Positions 1-8,156 of a DNA stretch of 64,000 nucleotides are shown here, piece after piece. The number at the start of each line of letters is the position of its first letter. Positions within the stretch are counted from its first letter, which is position 1. This DNA comes from Streptomyces sp. NBC_01571. GTDB lineage: Bacteria > Actinomycetota > Actinomycetes > Streptomycetales > Streptomycetaceae. The stretch spans positions 1 through 64,000 of the forward strand of contig NZ_JAPEPZ010000002.1 of assembly GCF_026339875.1 (NCBI RefSeq). The letters are read 5' to 3'. Both the position numbers and the translations under genes were made by a program. The notes under the pieces were generated by a model. It saw only the letters and a list, made by a program, of their open reading frames with translations. It had not been told where the DNA came from and did no database searches.

Positions 1-1210
1 CCGGGCCGTCCCCCGTGTCACCCGCCGGGTCCGCCGTCCGGGCGCTCTCCCGCACAGCGATGCCCAGCGCCTCCAGTCCGGCCCCCGCCACCAGGCCCGC
101 CCCCGGGCCGTCCGGACCGGGGGCGGCGGCCGGCGCCGGCTGCCGAGTGATCTGCGGCGGCGGCCCGGTGCGCGTCCCGTGCGGATCGGCGGCCGGGGCG
201 GTCAGGCCGGCCGCAGCCAGCGCCCGGCCGACCAGCCGGGCGTGGTGCGGTACGGCTCCCAGGCGGCCCGGGTGACCGGCCGCGCCGGCGCGGATCACCG
301 CGTACACGCGGTCCCCGGCGGCACGGGCCGCGGCCAGCGGCTTGAGCAGCACGACCACCACTCCCCCGCCACCGTCCCCGACACCACCACCCCCACCATC
401 GGCATCGACACCGGCATCCGTGCCCGCACCGGTGTCGGTGTGGGTGCCGGTGTCAATGTGGGTGCCGGTGCGGGGCGGCCGAGGTGCCGGACGCGGTGGC
501 AGCTCGACGGCGCCGGCCAGCGCCGCCTCGCACTCCCCCGCGCGCAGCGCGCCGAGTGCGAGGTGCAGCGCGGTGAGGAAGGAGGACGCGCCGGTGTCGA
601 CGCTCAGGCTGGGCCCGCGCAGGTCGAGCAGCCGCGACAGCCGCCCGGCCGGTCCGGGCCCGCCCGGCGTGTCCCCGCCCGGCGCGTTGTCTGCCGGGCC
701 GGCGGCGAGGTAGACACCGACGCTGCGCCCTGCGTGGTCGGGGCCGGTGAGCCGGTCGGTCCGTACTCCGGCGTATCCGGCGCTCTCCAGGGTCTGCCAC
801 GCGCTGCGCGCCAGCAGGCGTTCACGGGAGTCCAGGACGGCCGCGCCGGCGGTGTCGAGGCCGAACAGGGCGAGCAGGCCGGCGTCGAACTCCCGGATGC
901 CGTCCGCGAATCGGTCCCCTCCCCGCGGGGACGATGCCGTGGGGGTGTGCTGTTCCAGGGCGTGGCGCCAGAAGGCGTCCAGGTCGTCGGCGTGCGGGAA
1001 ACAGCCCTGCATTCCCACGACGGCGCACGGCTCGGCGCCGCCGGCACCGGGGCCGGCCGGTGGTTCACGCTCCGCCGCGGGCCGCACCGCGGGGCCGGGC
1101 CGCGGCGGTGCTCCGGCCGGCGATGCGGCGCCGCGCAGCAGGGCCACGGCGTGCTCGCGCTGCAGGGTGCCGCCTTTGAACCGCGTCAGGATCTCGCGGG
1201 TGTCCGTCAC
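1..1210 (-). CDS. Ketosynthase-like PKS protein without the active-site cysteine (partial)
   Basis: The first 403 residues are visible and the 3' end lies beyond base 1. The GTG start has GAAGGG about 9 bases upstream and follows the tandem ACP stop by 15 bases, so the two are co-transcribed. A 30-residue docking-like leader precedes a type I beta-ketoacyl synthase fold: AVVGMQGCFPHADDLDAFW near residue 63, DSRERLLARSAWQTLESAGY, GPSLSVDTGASSFLTALHLA (199-218), LLKPLAAARAAGDRVYAVIR, and a short DPHGTRTG matching the HGT motif. The normal nucleophile motif DTACSS reads DTGASS, so residue 208 is Ala instead of Cys. The segment that normally carries CxAFD is a Thr/Asp/Gly repeat, and no NIGH motif follows HGT. 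It cannot condense acyl chains by the classical mechanism. It may be a decarboxylating, scaffolding or decaying KS; further PKS domains may follow to the left. Confidence 0.8.
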   Translation of the reverse strand, partial: MTDTREILTRFKGGTLQREHAVALLRGAASPAGAPPRPGPAVRPAAEREPPAGPGAGGAEPCAVVGMQGCFPHADDLDAFWRHALEQHTPTASSPRGGDRFADGIREFDAGLLALFGLDTAGAAVLDSRERLLARSAWQTLESAGYAGVRTDRLTGPDHAGRSVGVYLAAGPADNAPGGDTPGGPGPAGRLSRLLDLRGPSLSVDTGASSFLTALHLALGALRAGECEAALAGAVELPPRPAPRPPRTGTHIDTGTHTDTGAGTDAGVDADGGGGGVGDGGGGVVVVLLKPLAAARAAGDRVYAVIRAGAAGHPGRLGAVPHHARLVGRALAAAGLTAPAADPHGTRTGPPPQITRQPAPAAAPGPDGPGAGLVAGAGLEALGIAVRESARTADPAGDTGDGP

Positions 1211-1225
1211 CGTGTGCCCTTCGTG

Positions 1226-2038
1226 TCAGGCGGAACGGGCCGCCAGCAGGGCAGCCGCCTCGTCGATGCTGAGCACCTCGTCGCGCACCGCGTCCAGCAG
1301 GGCGTTCAGGTCGATCTCCACGGCCCGCGGCGGCTGCGCGGGGGCGGGGCCGGACGCGGGTGCGGGTGCGGAGCCGGACGCGGGTGCGGGGCCGGTGGTG
1401 CGGGTGTCCGTCACCTGCGCGGTGACGTGTGCGGCCATGGCCGCGAGGTCGGGGTGGTCGTAGAGCAGGTCGGTCTGCTCGCTGAGGCCGTAGGTGCGGT
1501 TGATGCCGGCCAGGAACTCCGCGGCCAGGATGGAGTCCAGTCCCAGCGCGGCGAACGGCGCGCTCACGTCGATGTCCTGCGCGGCGCAGTGCAGGATCCC
1601 GGCGAGCTGCGTGCGCAGGGTGTCGGTGACGGTGTCCGGCCCCGCGACGGGCCACGGGCCGGCACCGCGCACCGCAGCCGCAGCCTGAGACGGGGCCTGG
1701 ACCGGGTCGGGCTGCCCGTCACCGTGCCGCGGGGCGGGGCCGGTGCGCGGCAGGGGCCCGGGCGCGGCGAGTTCGGCCGCGACGTGCCGGGCCAGTGCCT
1801 CCGGGGTGGGGTGGTCGTACAGCGCGGTGGCCGCAATCTGGGTGCCGTAACGGGCGTTGAGCGCCGCGACGAACTCGAGGGACAGCATCGAGTCCAGGCC
1901 CAGCAGCCGGAAGGACTCCTGCGTGTCGAGGGACTGCGGCTCGACCCGCATCATGCCCGCCAGTACCGCGGTGAGCTCGGCGAGCACGTCGGCCGCCGGC
2001 GTCGGCGAGGCCGTGTGCGGATGAGGGGCGGAGGTCAT
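1226..2038 (-). CDS. Stand-alone tandem acyl carrier protein (two ACP domains)
   Basis: This 270-residue protein is two carrier domains joined by an Ala/Pro linker. Domain 1 (about 15-90) has the phosphopantetheine site GLDSM with Ser50; domain 2 (about 135-210) has GLDSI with Ser169. Both have the usual Leu-Gly-Leu-Asp-Ser-x-x helix II entry and a YDHP motif after it, so both should be loadable. The last 30 residues (VEIDLNALLDAVRDEVLSID and onward) form an acidic amphipathic tail like a docking element, and the next protein begins with a matching leader. The ATG start was chosen because it has GGAG 10 bases upstream; the frame is open further up but composition there is not coding. Tandem ACPs raise flux in polyunsaturated fatty acid and some trans-AT PKS systems (family knowledge). 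The phosphopantetheinyl transferase at 10.7 kb is the obvious activator. Confidence 0.88.
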   Translation of the reverse strand: MTSAPHPHTASPTPAADVLAELTAVLAGMMRVEPQSLDTQESFRLLGLDSMLSLEFVAALNARYGTQIAATALYDHPTPEALARHVAAELAAPGPLPRTGPAPRHGDGQPDPVQAPSQAAAAVRGAGPWPVAGPDTVTDTLRTQLAGILHCAAQDIDVSAPFAALGLDSILAAEFLAGINRTYGLSEQTDLLYDHPDLAAMAAHVTAQVTDTRTTGPAPASGSAPAPASGPAPAQPPRAVEIDLNALLDAVRDEVLSIDEAAALLAARSA

Positions 2039-2690
2039 GGTGGGCGTCTCCAAGGGTCGGATCCCGGGTGGCCGTCCTGGCATTGTGGGCGCCGCCGCCA
2101 CCGCGCCACATCCCCGGCCGTGGTGATCCCGCCGAAGGCGACTGGCTCCCGGGAACCAGCCGGCGCCCAAACCCTCCGCCCAAAGAATGAGCCGCCCGCC
2201 CACCTGCCTGCCCCTGCCCGCCCACGGCAGCCGCAACGGCGGCTGCCGGCCCGCGCGCCGGTCTCCCGGCGGGCATGGGCTGCGTGCGGCGCCCGCCGGG
2301 CCCGTCCGGCAGGCGACCCGCGGTCCGGGCAGGGGAGTCGCGCCACTGGTCCCGTGGCGCCGGGGGTGCCGTCCATCCGGCCCGCGGATACGGCGCGTTC
2401 AGCCGCTTCCCGCATCCGCGGGCAGCCCGCGCACCACCCGCACCACCCACCCCGTCCGTCCGCACCATCCGCTCCGTCCGTCCGCACCATCCGGCCCGTC
2501 CGCACCGCTCGGACGGTCGGTGCGGCCGGACGGTCGGGGCGGCCCGAGGTGCCCGAGGTGCCCGAGGTGCCCGAGGTGCCCGAGGTGCCCGGGCGGCCCG
2601 AGGTGCCGAACCGCCTTGCAGTCCGGCGCAGTTGCTGCCGGCCGCCCGCACGGCGGTGGCCCGTGCCGCCGCCGCGTGGGCGGTGCGGGT
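2039..2690. promoter_or_regulatory. Intergenic region before the ACP-KS operon, with palindrome and 9-bp repeats
   Basis: No gene is supported here. At 2143-2158 lies the near-perfect palindrome TGGCTCCCGGGAACCA, about 105 bases before the ACP start. Beside it CGCCCAAA occurs twice, 13 bases apart (2162-2186), a direct repeat that could serve a SARP. Around 2545-2613 the 9-bp unit gcccgaggt is repeated five or six times in tandem. Long open frames through here on both strands are a by-product of GC-rich composition. Confidence 0.4.
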
Positions 2691-3515
2691 TCAGCGGGCC
2701 CGTGCGGGCGCGGGGGGTCCCGCGCCGTCGAACGGTGCGGGCGCCGCCGCCGTCTCCGGCGCCGCCGTCTGGATGGAGTGCTGCAGCCGCCGCAGCCGCG
2801 GCGAGGGCTCCAGGCCCAGGTCGTTGACGAGGGTGGCGCGCAGCTGGTGGTAGACGCTGAGCGACTCGCTGCGCCGGCCGGAGCGGTGCAGGGCCAGCAT
2901 GAACTGCGCGTGCAGGTTCTCGTGGGTGCGGTAACGGCTGGTCAGCACGGTCAGTTCGGGCAGCAGTTCACGGTGGCGGCCCAGCCGCAGATCGGCCTCG
3001 ATGCGCTGGTCCAGCGCGCACAGCCGGCTCTCCTCCAGCCGCCGGGTCTCCATCGCCAGCTGCGCCCCGGCCTGCACGTCGGCGAACGCGGCCCCCGTCC
3101 ACAGCCGCAGCGCCCCGGCCAGGGTGCGGGCCGCCTCGGCGAAGGCCCCCTGGTCCATGGCCCGGTAGCCCTCCCCCGCGAGCCGCTCGAACTCGCGCAC
3201 GTCGCTGCTGCCGCCGCCGGAGACGAGCAGATAGCCGCCCGGCAGGGTCATCAGGACGTCCTTGGCGCCGCTGCGGCCGTGCTCGAGCGCCTGCGCGATG
3301 AGCTCGCGCAGCTGCAGCACGTACGTCTGCAGGGTGGTACGGGCGCTGCGCGGCGGGGAGTTGCCCCACAGTTCCTCGATGAGGGCCGCGACGGGCACCA
3401 CCTGGTCGGCACGGAGCGCGAGCAGCGCCAGGACCTGCCGCGGTTTCGGCGCCGTCGGGGTGATGGACACCCCGTTCTCCCGCACTGCCAGTGCGCCCAG
3501 TACGTCGATGTCCAC
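2691..3515 (-). CDS. SARP-family pathway activator 1
   Basis: A 274-residue Streptomyces antibiotic regulatory protein: an OmpR-type winged helix (about 1-95, MDIDVLGALAVRENG, then PKPRQVLALLALRADQVVP and LQTYVLQLRELI) followed by a bacterial transcriptional activator domain (about 100-245, with EESRLCALDQRIEADLRLGR and LYHQLRATLVNDLGLEPSP-type sequence). The length is typical of small SARPs without an ATPase domain. The GTG start has GGGGAG 7 bases upstream, and the same leader (GGGGAGACGGC-GTG) precedes SARP 3, so the two are paralogues by recent duplication or share selection. A sigma-70 promoter with ARE-like operators lies 40-90 bases upstream, so it is a direct target of the butyrolactone receptors. 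SARPs recruit RNA polymerase to direct repeats before biosynthetic genes (family knowledge). Confident on family, not on target genes. Confidence 0.93.
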   Translation of the reverse strand: MDIDVLGALAVRENGVSITPTAPKPRQVLALLALRADQVVPVAALIEELWGNSPPRSARTTLQTYVLQLRELIAQALEHGRSGAKDVLMTLPGGYLLVSGGGSSDVREFERLAGEGYRAMDQGAFAEAARTLAGALRLWTGAAFADVQAGAQLAMETRRLEESRLCALDQRIEADLRLGRHRELLPELTVLTSRYRTHENLHAQFMLALHRSGRRSESLSVYHQLRATLVNDLGLEPSPRLRRLQHSIQTAAPETAAAPAPFDGAGPPAPARAR

Positions 3516-3553
3516 GCCGTCTCCCCTGCTCGGTGTCCCGTGCCGCACCCCCG

Positions 3554-3608
3554 ATTACAAAACAGCGCATCCGGTCTGTCAATACCCGACCGGTCGTGCT
3601 GTTTTAAT
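3554..3608 (-). promoter_or_regulatory. SARP 1 promoter with overlapping ARE-like operators
   Basis: On the minus strand TTGACA (3577-3582), a 17-base spacer and TGTAAT (3554-3559) form a strong sigma-70-type promoter with a leader of about 32 bases. Upstream of and within it are two ARE-like boxes: AAAACAGCACGACCGGTCGG before the -35, and GACCGGATGCGCTGTTTTGT across the spacer and -10. The same arrangement, base for base in spacing, precedes SARP 3. Receptors of the ArpA/ScbR family bind such boxes and block RNA polymerase. Confidence 0.78.
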
Positions 3609-3927
3609 GGGGGTGGGGGAGGCTGTCCGTCCGCGGCCCGTGCGCCGCCGGGGAGGGGCGGCTGCCAGGCGTCCTGCGCAACTCCGGTCCGGTTCCGGCC
3701 TGTTCCGGCCCGCTCCGGTGGGGCGGGGAGCGGCGGGGCGGGACCGGTCGGCGTCCCGCAAAGCAGACCGTGGGGTCTGCTCCTGGTGCGGAATGCCGGG
3801 CGGAAAGCGGAGCGGCGGGGAGTGCGGGGGGCGGGAAGTGCAGGGGCGCGGGGGCGGGTGCGGTGCGGGCGGGTGCCGTGGCGGTGCGGGGCGGTGCGGG
3901 CGGGTGCGCCGTGGCCGGTCCGCGGGG
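3609..3927. other. Intergenic, no gene seen
   Basis: About 320 GC-rich bases between the SARP 1 promoter and the carboxylase stop. It is mostly runs of gcggtgcgggcgggtgc-type sequence. No convincing hairpin terminator or coding frame was found. Confidence 0.5.
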
Positions 3928-5520
3928 TTACTGCGGGGGGTTGCCGTGTTTGCGGGAGGGCAGGTCGGCGTGTTTGGCGTGCAGCATCGCCAGCGCGCGG
4001 ATGAGGACCTCGCGGGTCTCGGCGGGGTCGATGACGTCGTCGACCAGGCCGCGCTCCGCCGCGTAGTAGGGGTGCATGAGTTCCGCCTTGTACTCCTTGA
4101 CCATGCGGGCGCGCATGGCCTCGGGGTCGGCGGCGTCGGCGATCTGGCGGCGGAAGATGACGTTGGCGGCGCCCTCGGCGCCCATCACGGCGATCTCGTT
4201 GGTGGGCCACGCGTACGTGAGGTCCGCGCCGATGGACTGGGAGTCCATCACGATGTAGGCACCGCCGTACGCCTTGCGCAGGATCAGCGAGATCCTCGGC
4301 ACCGTCGCGTTGCAGTACGCGTACAGGAGTTTCGCGCCGTGCCGGATGATCCCGCCGTGCTCCTGGTCCACGCCGGGCAGGAAGCCGGGCACGTCCAGCA
4401 GGGTGAGGATGGGGATGTTGAAGGCGTCGCACAGCTGCACGAACCGGGCGGCTTTTTCGGAGGCTTCGATGTCCAGGACGCCGGCGAGGGTCTGCGGCTG
4501 GTTGGCGACGATGCCCACCACCTGGCCGTCCAGGCGGGCCAGCGCGCAGATGATGTTGCGGGCCCAGCGTTCGTGGACCTCGAGGTAGTCGCCGTCGTCG
4601 ACGAGTTCCTCGATGACCTTCGTCATGTCGTAGGGCCGGTTGCCGTCCGCGGGCACCAGGTCGAGGAGGATCTCGCCGCGCCGGCCGGCCGGGTCGTGGG
4701 CGGTGGTGTGCGGGGGGTTCTCGCGGTTGTTCTGCGGGAGCATCGACAGGAGGTAGCGGACCTCGGCGAGGCAGGTCTCCTCGTCGTCGTAGGCGAAGTG
4801 GGCCACGCCGCTGGTCTCGGCGTGCACGTCGGCGCCGCCGAGCCCGTTCTGGCTGATCTCCTCGCCGGTGACGGCCTTGACCACGTCCGGGCCGGTGATG
4901 AACATCTGCGAGGTCTCACGGACCATGAACACGAAGTCGGTCAGGGCCGGCGAGTAGGCCGCGCCGCCCGCGCACGGGCCGAGCATCACCGAGATCTGCG
5001 GGATGACGCCGGAGGCCTTGGTGTTGCGCTGGAAGATGCCGCCGTAGCCGGCCAGCGCGGAGACGCCCTCCTGGATCCGGGCGCCCGCGCCGTCGTTGAG
5101 GGAGACCAGCGGCGCCCCGGCCGCGATGGCCATGTCCATGATCTTGTGGATCTTCGTGGCGTGCGCCTCGCCGAGCGCGCCGCCGAAGATACGGAAGTCG
5201 TGGGCGTAGACGAAGACCGTACGGCCCTCCACCGTGCCCCAGCCGGTGATCACACCGTCCGTGTACGGCTTCTTGGCCTCCAGGCCGAAGCCGGTCGCCC
5301 GGTGCCGGCGCAGCTGCTCGACCTCCTGGAAACTGTTCTCGTCCAGCAGCAGGGCGATGCGTTCCCGGGCGGTCAGCTTGCCCTTGGCGTGCTGGGCGGC
5401 GGTCGCCTTCTCGCTGGGGCCCAGCCGGGCCGCCTCACGGATCGCGTGCAGTTCCGCCACGCGTCCGCGGATGTCGGTCGGCCCCGGCTCGACGGGGGCG
5501 GGGGCAGTGGTCATTGCCAT
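3928..5520 (-). CDS. accB: Acyl-CoA carboxylase beta (carboxyltransferase) subunit, AccB type
   Basis: A 530-residue biotin-dependent carboxyltransferase. It moves CO2 from biotin on an alpha subunit to acetyl- or propionyl-CoA, giving malonyl- or methylmalonyl-CoA for polyketide extension. Both crotonase-fold halves are complete. The oxyanion glycines are seen in GPCAGGAAYSPALTDF (N half) and RKAYGGAYIVMDS (C half). The residue after GGAY is Ile; in S. coelicolor, Asp at this place marks PccB (propionyl only) and Ile marks AccB, which also takes acetyl-CoA, so this enzyme probably makes malonyl-CoA. The sequence looks like housekeeping AccB to the end (HADLPSRKHGNPPQ). ATG was chosen for AAAGGGA 7 bases before it. 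It follows the epsilon gene by 29 bases. No alpha subunit is in the window, so the chromosomal AccA2 type would be borrowed. Confidence 0.95.
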   Translation of the reverse strand: MAMTTAPAPVEPGPTDIRGRVAELHAIREAARLGPSEKATAAQHAKGKLTARERIALLLDENSFQEVEQLRRHRATGFGLEAKKPYTDGVITGWGTVEGRTVFVYAHDFRIFGGALGEAHATKIHKIMDMAIAAGAPLVSLNDGAGARIQEGVSALAGYGGIFQRNTKASGVIPQISVMLGPCAGGAAYSPALTDFVFMVRETSQMFITGPDVVKAVTGEEISQNGLGGADVHAETSGVAHFAYDDEETCLAEVRYLLSMLPQNNRENPPHTTAHDPAGRRGEILLDLVPADGNRPYDMTKVIEELVDDGDYLEVHERWARNIICALARLDGQVVGIVANQPQTLAGVLDIEASEKAARFVQLCDAFNIPILTLLDVPGFLPGVDQEHGGIIRHGAKLLYAYCNATVPRISLILRKAYGGAYIVMDSQSIGADLTYAWPTNEIAVMGAEGAANVIFRRQIADAADPEAMRARMVKEYKAELMHPYYAAERGLVDDVIDPAETREVLIRALAMLHAKHADLPSRKHGNPPQ

Positions 5521-5549
5521 GTCAGATCCCTTTCTGGGCGAGGTCCGTA

Positions 5550-5747
5550 TCACTGCCAGCCGCGCGGGCCGCGGTAGGCCCGGGGCCTCCTCCACCAGCG
5601 GGAGCCGTTGACCGGCCTGCCCCGGCGGGCGGGTGCGCCGCCCGCGCTGAGCGCGAGCAGCACCACGGTGAGTGCGGCCAGTTCCTCTTCGCCGGCCCGC
5701 CCGCGTTCCACGCGCAGGACGGGCTCGTACTGGTTCGGGGTGCCCAT
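5550..5747 (-). CDS. accE: Acyl-CoA carboxylase epsilon subunit
   Basis: A 65-residue protein with the epsilon-subunit signature: an N-terminal PVLRVERGRAGEEELAALTVVLLAL helix that docks on the beta subunit, then a basic, tryptophan-rich tail ending in GPRGWQ. In Streptomyces such subunits raise beta-subunit activity and are encoded next to it, as here. The ATG is preceded by a long purine run (GGAGGAGGGAGGAGGT), a strong ribosome site. Transcription should start in the 655-base region shared with SARP 2, making epsilon-beta the first operon read in this direction. Confidence 0.9.
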   Translation of the reverse strand: MGTPNQYEPVLRVERGRAGEEELAALTVVLLALSAGGAPARRGRPVNGSRWWRRPRAYRGPRGWQ

Positions 5748-6402
5748 ACCTCCTCCCTCCTCCTCCTTCTTCTTCAGCCTTGGGGGACACCATCGGTCAC
5801 CGCGCTCAAGAACCGCTCTCACTGCGCTTGAAGAGCGCTCCACGCCGCCGCCCGCGACCACAGGACGGCCCGGCACACCCGCGCCGCGGGGCCGCGGCGG
5901 CCGGACACGGCCCGCACGCAGCAGCACAGGCCGGGACGGGACGGCCGGGGCGGGGCGGGGCGGGGCGGGGGGAAACGCTTCGGCCAGTTGCCGTGGGTGC
6001 GGGGCGGGCGGGAGGTGTCCGGCGGGGCGGGCCGGGAGCGCGGGGGCGGGGCGTGCGCTCCGGTGCGCGGCGGGTGCGGGGCGGGGCGCGGACGTGATGT
6101 CTTGACGGCGCCCGCGGCGGTGATTACGGATGCCGCCGGCAGCGGCGCGGGCGCGTGGAAATGGCCGACGGTAACCGTCTGGAGTGCGGCGACGGCGGAA
6201 TCAGGAGTTCGATTCGAGCCGCGCTGCAAGCGTCCTCCAGCGCCCCGGACAGCGGGCGTGACACCGGACTTGGAAGTCCGCTCGAGAACGGCTCCAGGAA
6301 ATCGCTGGGGAGGGACGGCCGCGGCTAGCGTGAGCGGCGGCGCGGATTTCTGGCCACAAAAAGGAACGGGACAAGGAGCTCGACGACATACGGAGGAGAC
6401 CG
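5748..6402. promoter_or_regulatory. Divergent promoter region between accE and SARP 2
   Basis: No gene here. Toward accE, TTCAAGCG and TTGAGCG on the minus strand (5795-5835) lie about 22 bases apart on the same helical face, a pattern used by SARPs; this is a weak, eye-level call. Toward SARP 2, TTGACG (6102-6107), 17 bases, TACGGA (6125-6130) is a possible promoter with a leader of about 270 bases. Unlike the other regulators no ARE-like box is visible, so SARP 2 may be under SARP 1/3 rather than the receptors. A G-rich run (ggggcggggcggggcgggg) sits at about 5949-5968. Confidence 0.4.
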
Positions 6403-7224
6403 GTGAGGATTCAGGTTCTGGGTCCGTTGAGTGCCGAGGTCAACGGGGGATCCATCGTTCCGAGCGCGGGCAAGCCGCGGCAGATCCTGTCGCTGCTGGC
6501 GTTGTATCCCGGACGGGTGATGCCCGTCCCGACCCTCATGGAGGAGATCTGGGCGACGCAGCCCCCGCAGAGCGCACTGACGACCCTGCAGACCTACATC
6601 CTGCAGCTGCGCCGGCGGCTGGGCACCGCGATGGGGCCCGGCGCGCCGGGCGGCGCCAAGGAGGTACTGGCCACCCGGCACGGCGGCTACCTGCTGCAGA
6701 TCCCGCCCGACAGCGTCGACGTGCACCAGTACGACCGGCTGACACGGGAGGGACAGACCGCGTTCGAGAGCGGCGACGACGAGGTCTCCGCCGCCCGCTT
6801 CCGCGAGGCCCTGGGACTGTGGGAGGGACCCGCCCTGGTCGACGTACGCCTGGGGCCGGTCCTGGAGATCGAGGTGGTCCGGCTGGAGGAGAGCCGGCTG
6901 GTCACCGTGGAGCGGCGCATCGACGCCGACCTGCGGCTGGGCCGGCACGCCGAACTCATCGCCGAACTCATCGAACTGACCGCCCGTCACCCCCAGCACG
7001 AGGGGCTGCACTCGCAGGCCATGGTGGCGCTCTACCGCTCCGGCCGGCAGGCCTCCGCCCTGGAGGTCTACCGCAGACTGCGGGTCCGGCTGATCGAGGA
7101 CCTGGGCGTGGAACCCTCCCCCCAGCTGCAACGGCTGCACCAGGCCGTCCTCACCGTCGACCCCCAGCTGGACGTACTGGCCGGACCGCGCCACAGCTCC
7201 ACCTACGACCTGTTCACGGCCTGA
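6403..7224 (+). CDS. SARP-family pathway activator 2
   Basis: A 273-residue SARP with the winged helix at about 1-95 (MRIQVLGPLSAEVNGGSIVP, GKPRQILSLLALYPGRVMPV, LTTLQTYILQLRRRLG) and the activator domain at about 105-245 (EESRLVTVERRIDADLRLGR, LYRSGRQASALEVYRRLR, LGVEPSPQLQRLH). GTG start, with GGAGGAG 5 bases upstream. It is the only forward gene among the biosynthetic genes. It is clearly more distant from SARPs 1 and 3 than they are from each other, and it lacks their ARE promoter module, which fits a different tier in the cascade. Confidence 0.93.
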   Translation: MRIQVLGPLSAEVNGGSIVPSAGKPRQILSLLALYPGRVMPVPTLMEEIWATQPPQSALTTLQTYILQLRRRLGTAMGPGAPGGAKEVLATRHGGYLLQIPPDSVDVHQYDRLTREGQTAFESGDDEVSAARFREALGLWEGPALVDVRLGPVLEIEVVRLEESRLVTVERRIDADLRLGRHAELIAELIELTARHPQHEGLHSQAMVALYRSGRQASALEVYRRLRVRLIEDLGVEPSPQLQRLHQAVLTVDPQLDVLAGPRHSSTYDLFTA

Positions 7225-8085
7225 GCCCGAGCCCGAGCCGAACCCGCGAGCAGGAGGGGCGAAAGCGGGAACGGGAGCGTGGACGGAGGCGGAGGCGGGG
7301 GACGGGCGACACGGCCGCCGCCGGGCAGCCTGCGGCCCCCGACCGGCCGGTGACAGCACGACAGGAAACCGGCCCGGGCCCGCCACCCCCGCCCCTGACC
7401 CCGGCCCCGGCCCCGGCCCCGGCGCTGGTTCGGCACCGGGTCTGGGCGGGGCGCGGGGGGCCGCCTGCATTTCCGCCCGCCACGGGCCGGGGGCCGCGCG
7501 GGGCGCGGGGCGCGGGGGCCGCGTGACTTCCCCGCCCGGTCCCGGCTCGGCCCGATGCCGGGCGGTGCCGGGACCGGGCGGTGCCGGCACCGGGCCGTTT
7601 TGGGCGCGTGCGGATGCCCCGCGGAACCGGCGCGCTCTCCCCGGCCCTTCAACTCCTCGACGGGAACGGGGTACGGGCGCATCCGTGCCGTGCGGGTCCG
7701 CCCACGGTCCCCGAACCTGCCGCAACGGCGGCGGGCAACGACGGCAGGGACGGTCCGCCCCGGCGGTGTCCCGGCAGCGCCGCGCAGCGGTGGCCGCCGG
7801 GACACCGCCGTCCGCGCCCCGCCCGGCCCGCCCGGCCCGCCCGGGGCGGCCGGGCGCGAACACACCGCCGCAGCCCCCTCCTTCACGGCCCCCTCCTTCG
7901 CGGCCCCCTCCTTCGCGGCCCCCTCCTTCGCGGGCCCCCTGCTTCGTGGACCCCGCTGCTTCGCGCGGGCGGCGGGGCCGCTGGTGCGCCCGCCCGGGCA
8001 ACGCCCTGCCCCCGCCCCGGCAGCGCCCTGCGCTCACCGGACTTGCGCGCGACGCCGGCCCGGGGCCGGGTTCAAAAGGGCGGAG
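7225..8085. repeat. Non-coding GC-rich stretch with 15-bp tandem repeats
   Basis: About 860 bases with no supportable gene between two convergent genes. From about 7868 to 7940 the 15-bp unit ccctccttcgcggcc is repeated four or five times with drift at both ends. No clear terminator is visible. Long frames on both strands carry only Pro/Arg/Gly/Ala-rich low-complexity sequence. Confidence 0.6.
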
Positions 8086-8156
8086 TTCAGGGGGGCAGGG
8101 TTCAGGGGGCGGGGTTCAGGGGGCGGGGTTCAGGGGGCGGGGTTCAGGGGGCGGGG
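8086..8156. repeat. 14-bp tandem repeat overlapping a stop codon
   Basis: Four exact copies of ttcagggggcgggg start at 8101, 8115, 8129 and 8143, with a degenerate copy before them. Read on the minus strand the unit is CCCCGCCCCCTGAA. Because 14 is not a multiple of 3, successive copies are read in different frames, and the condensation-like gene ends on the TGA inside one of them. Confidence 0.9.

Noticed and set aside
179..2827. Long forward frames at the left end
   Set aside because: They are mirror images of the reverse-strand KS, ACP and SARP genes in GC-rich DNA and have no recognisable domain.
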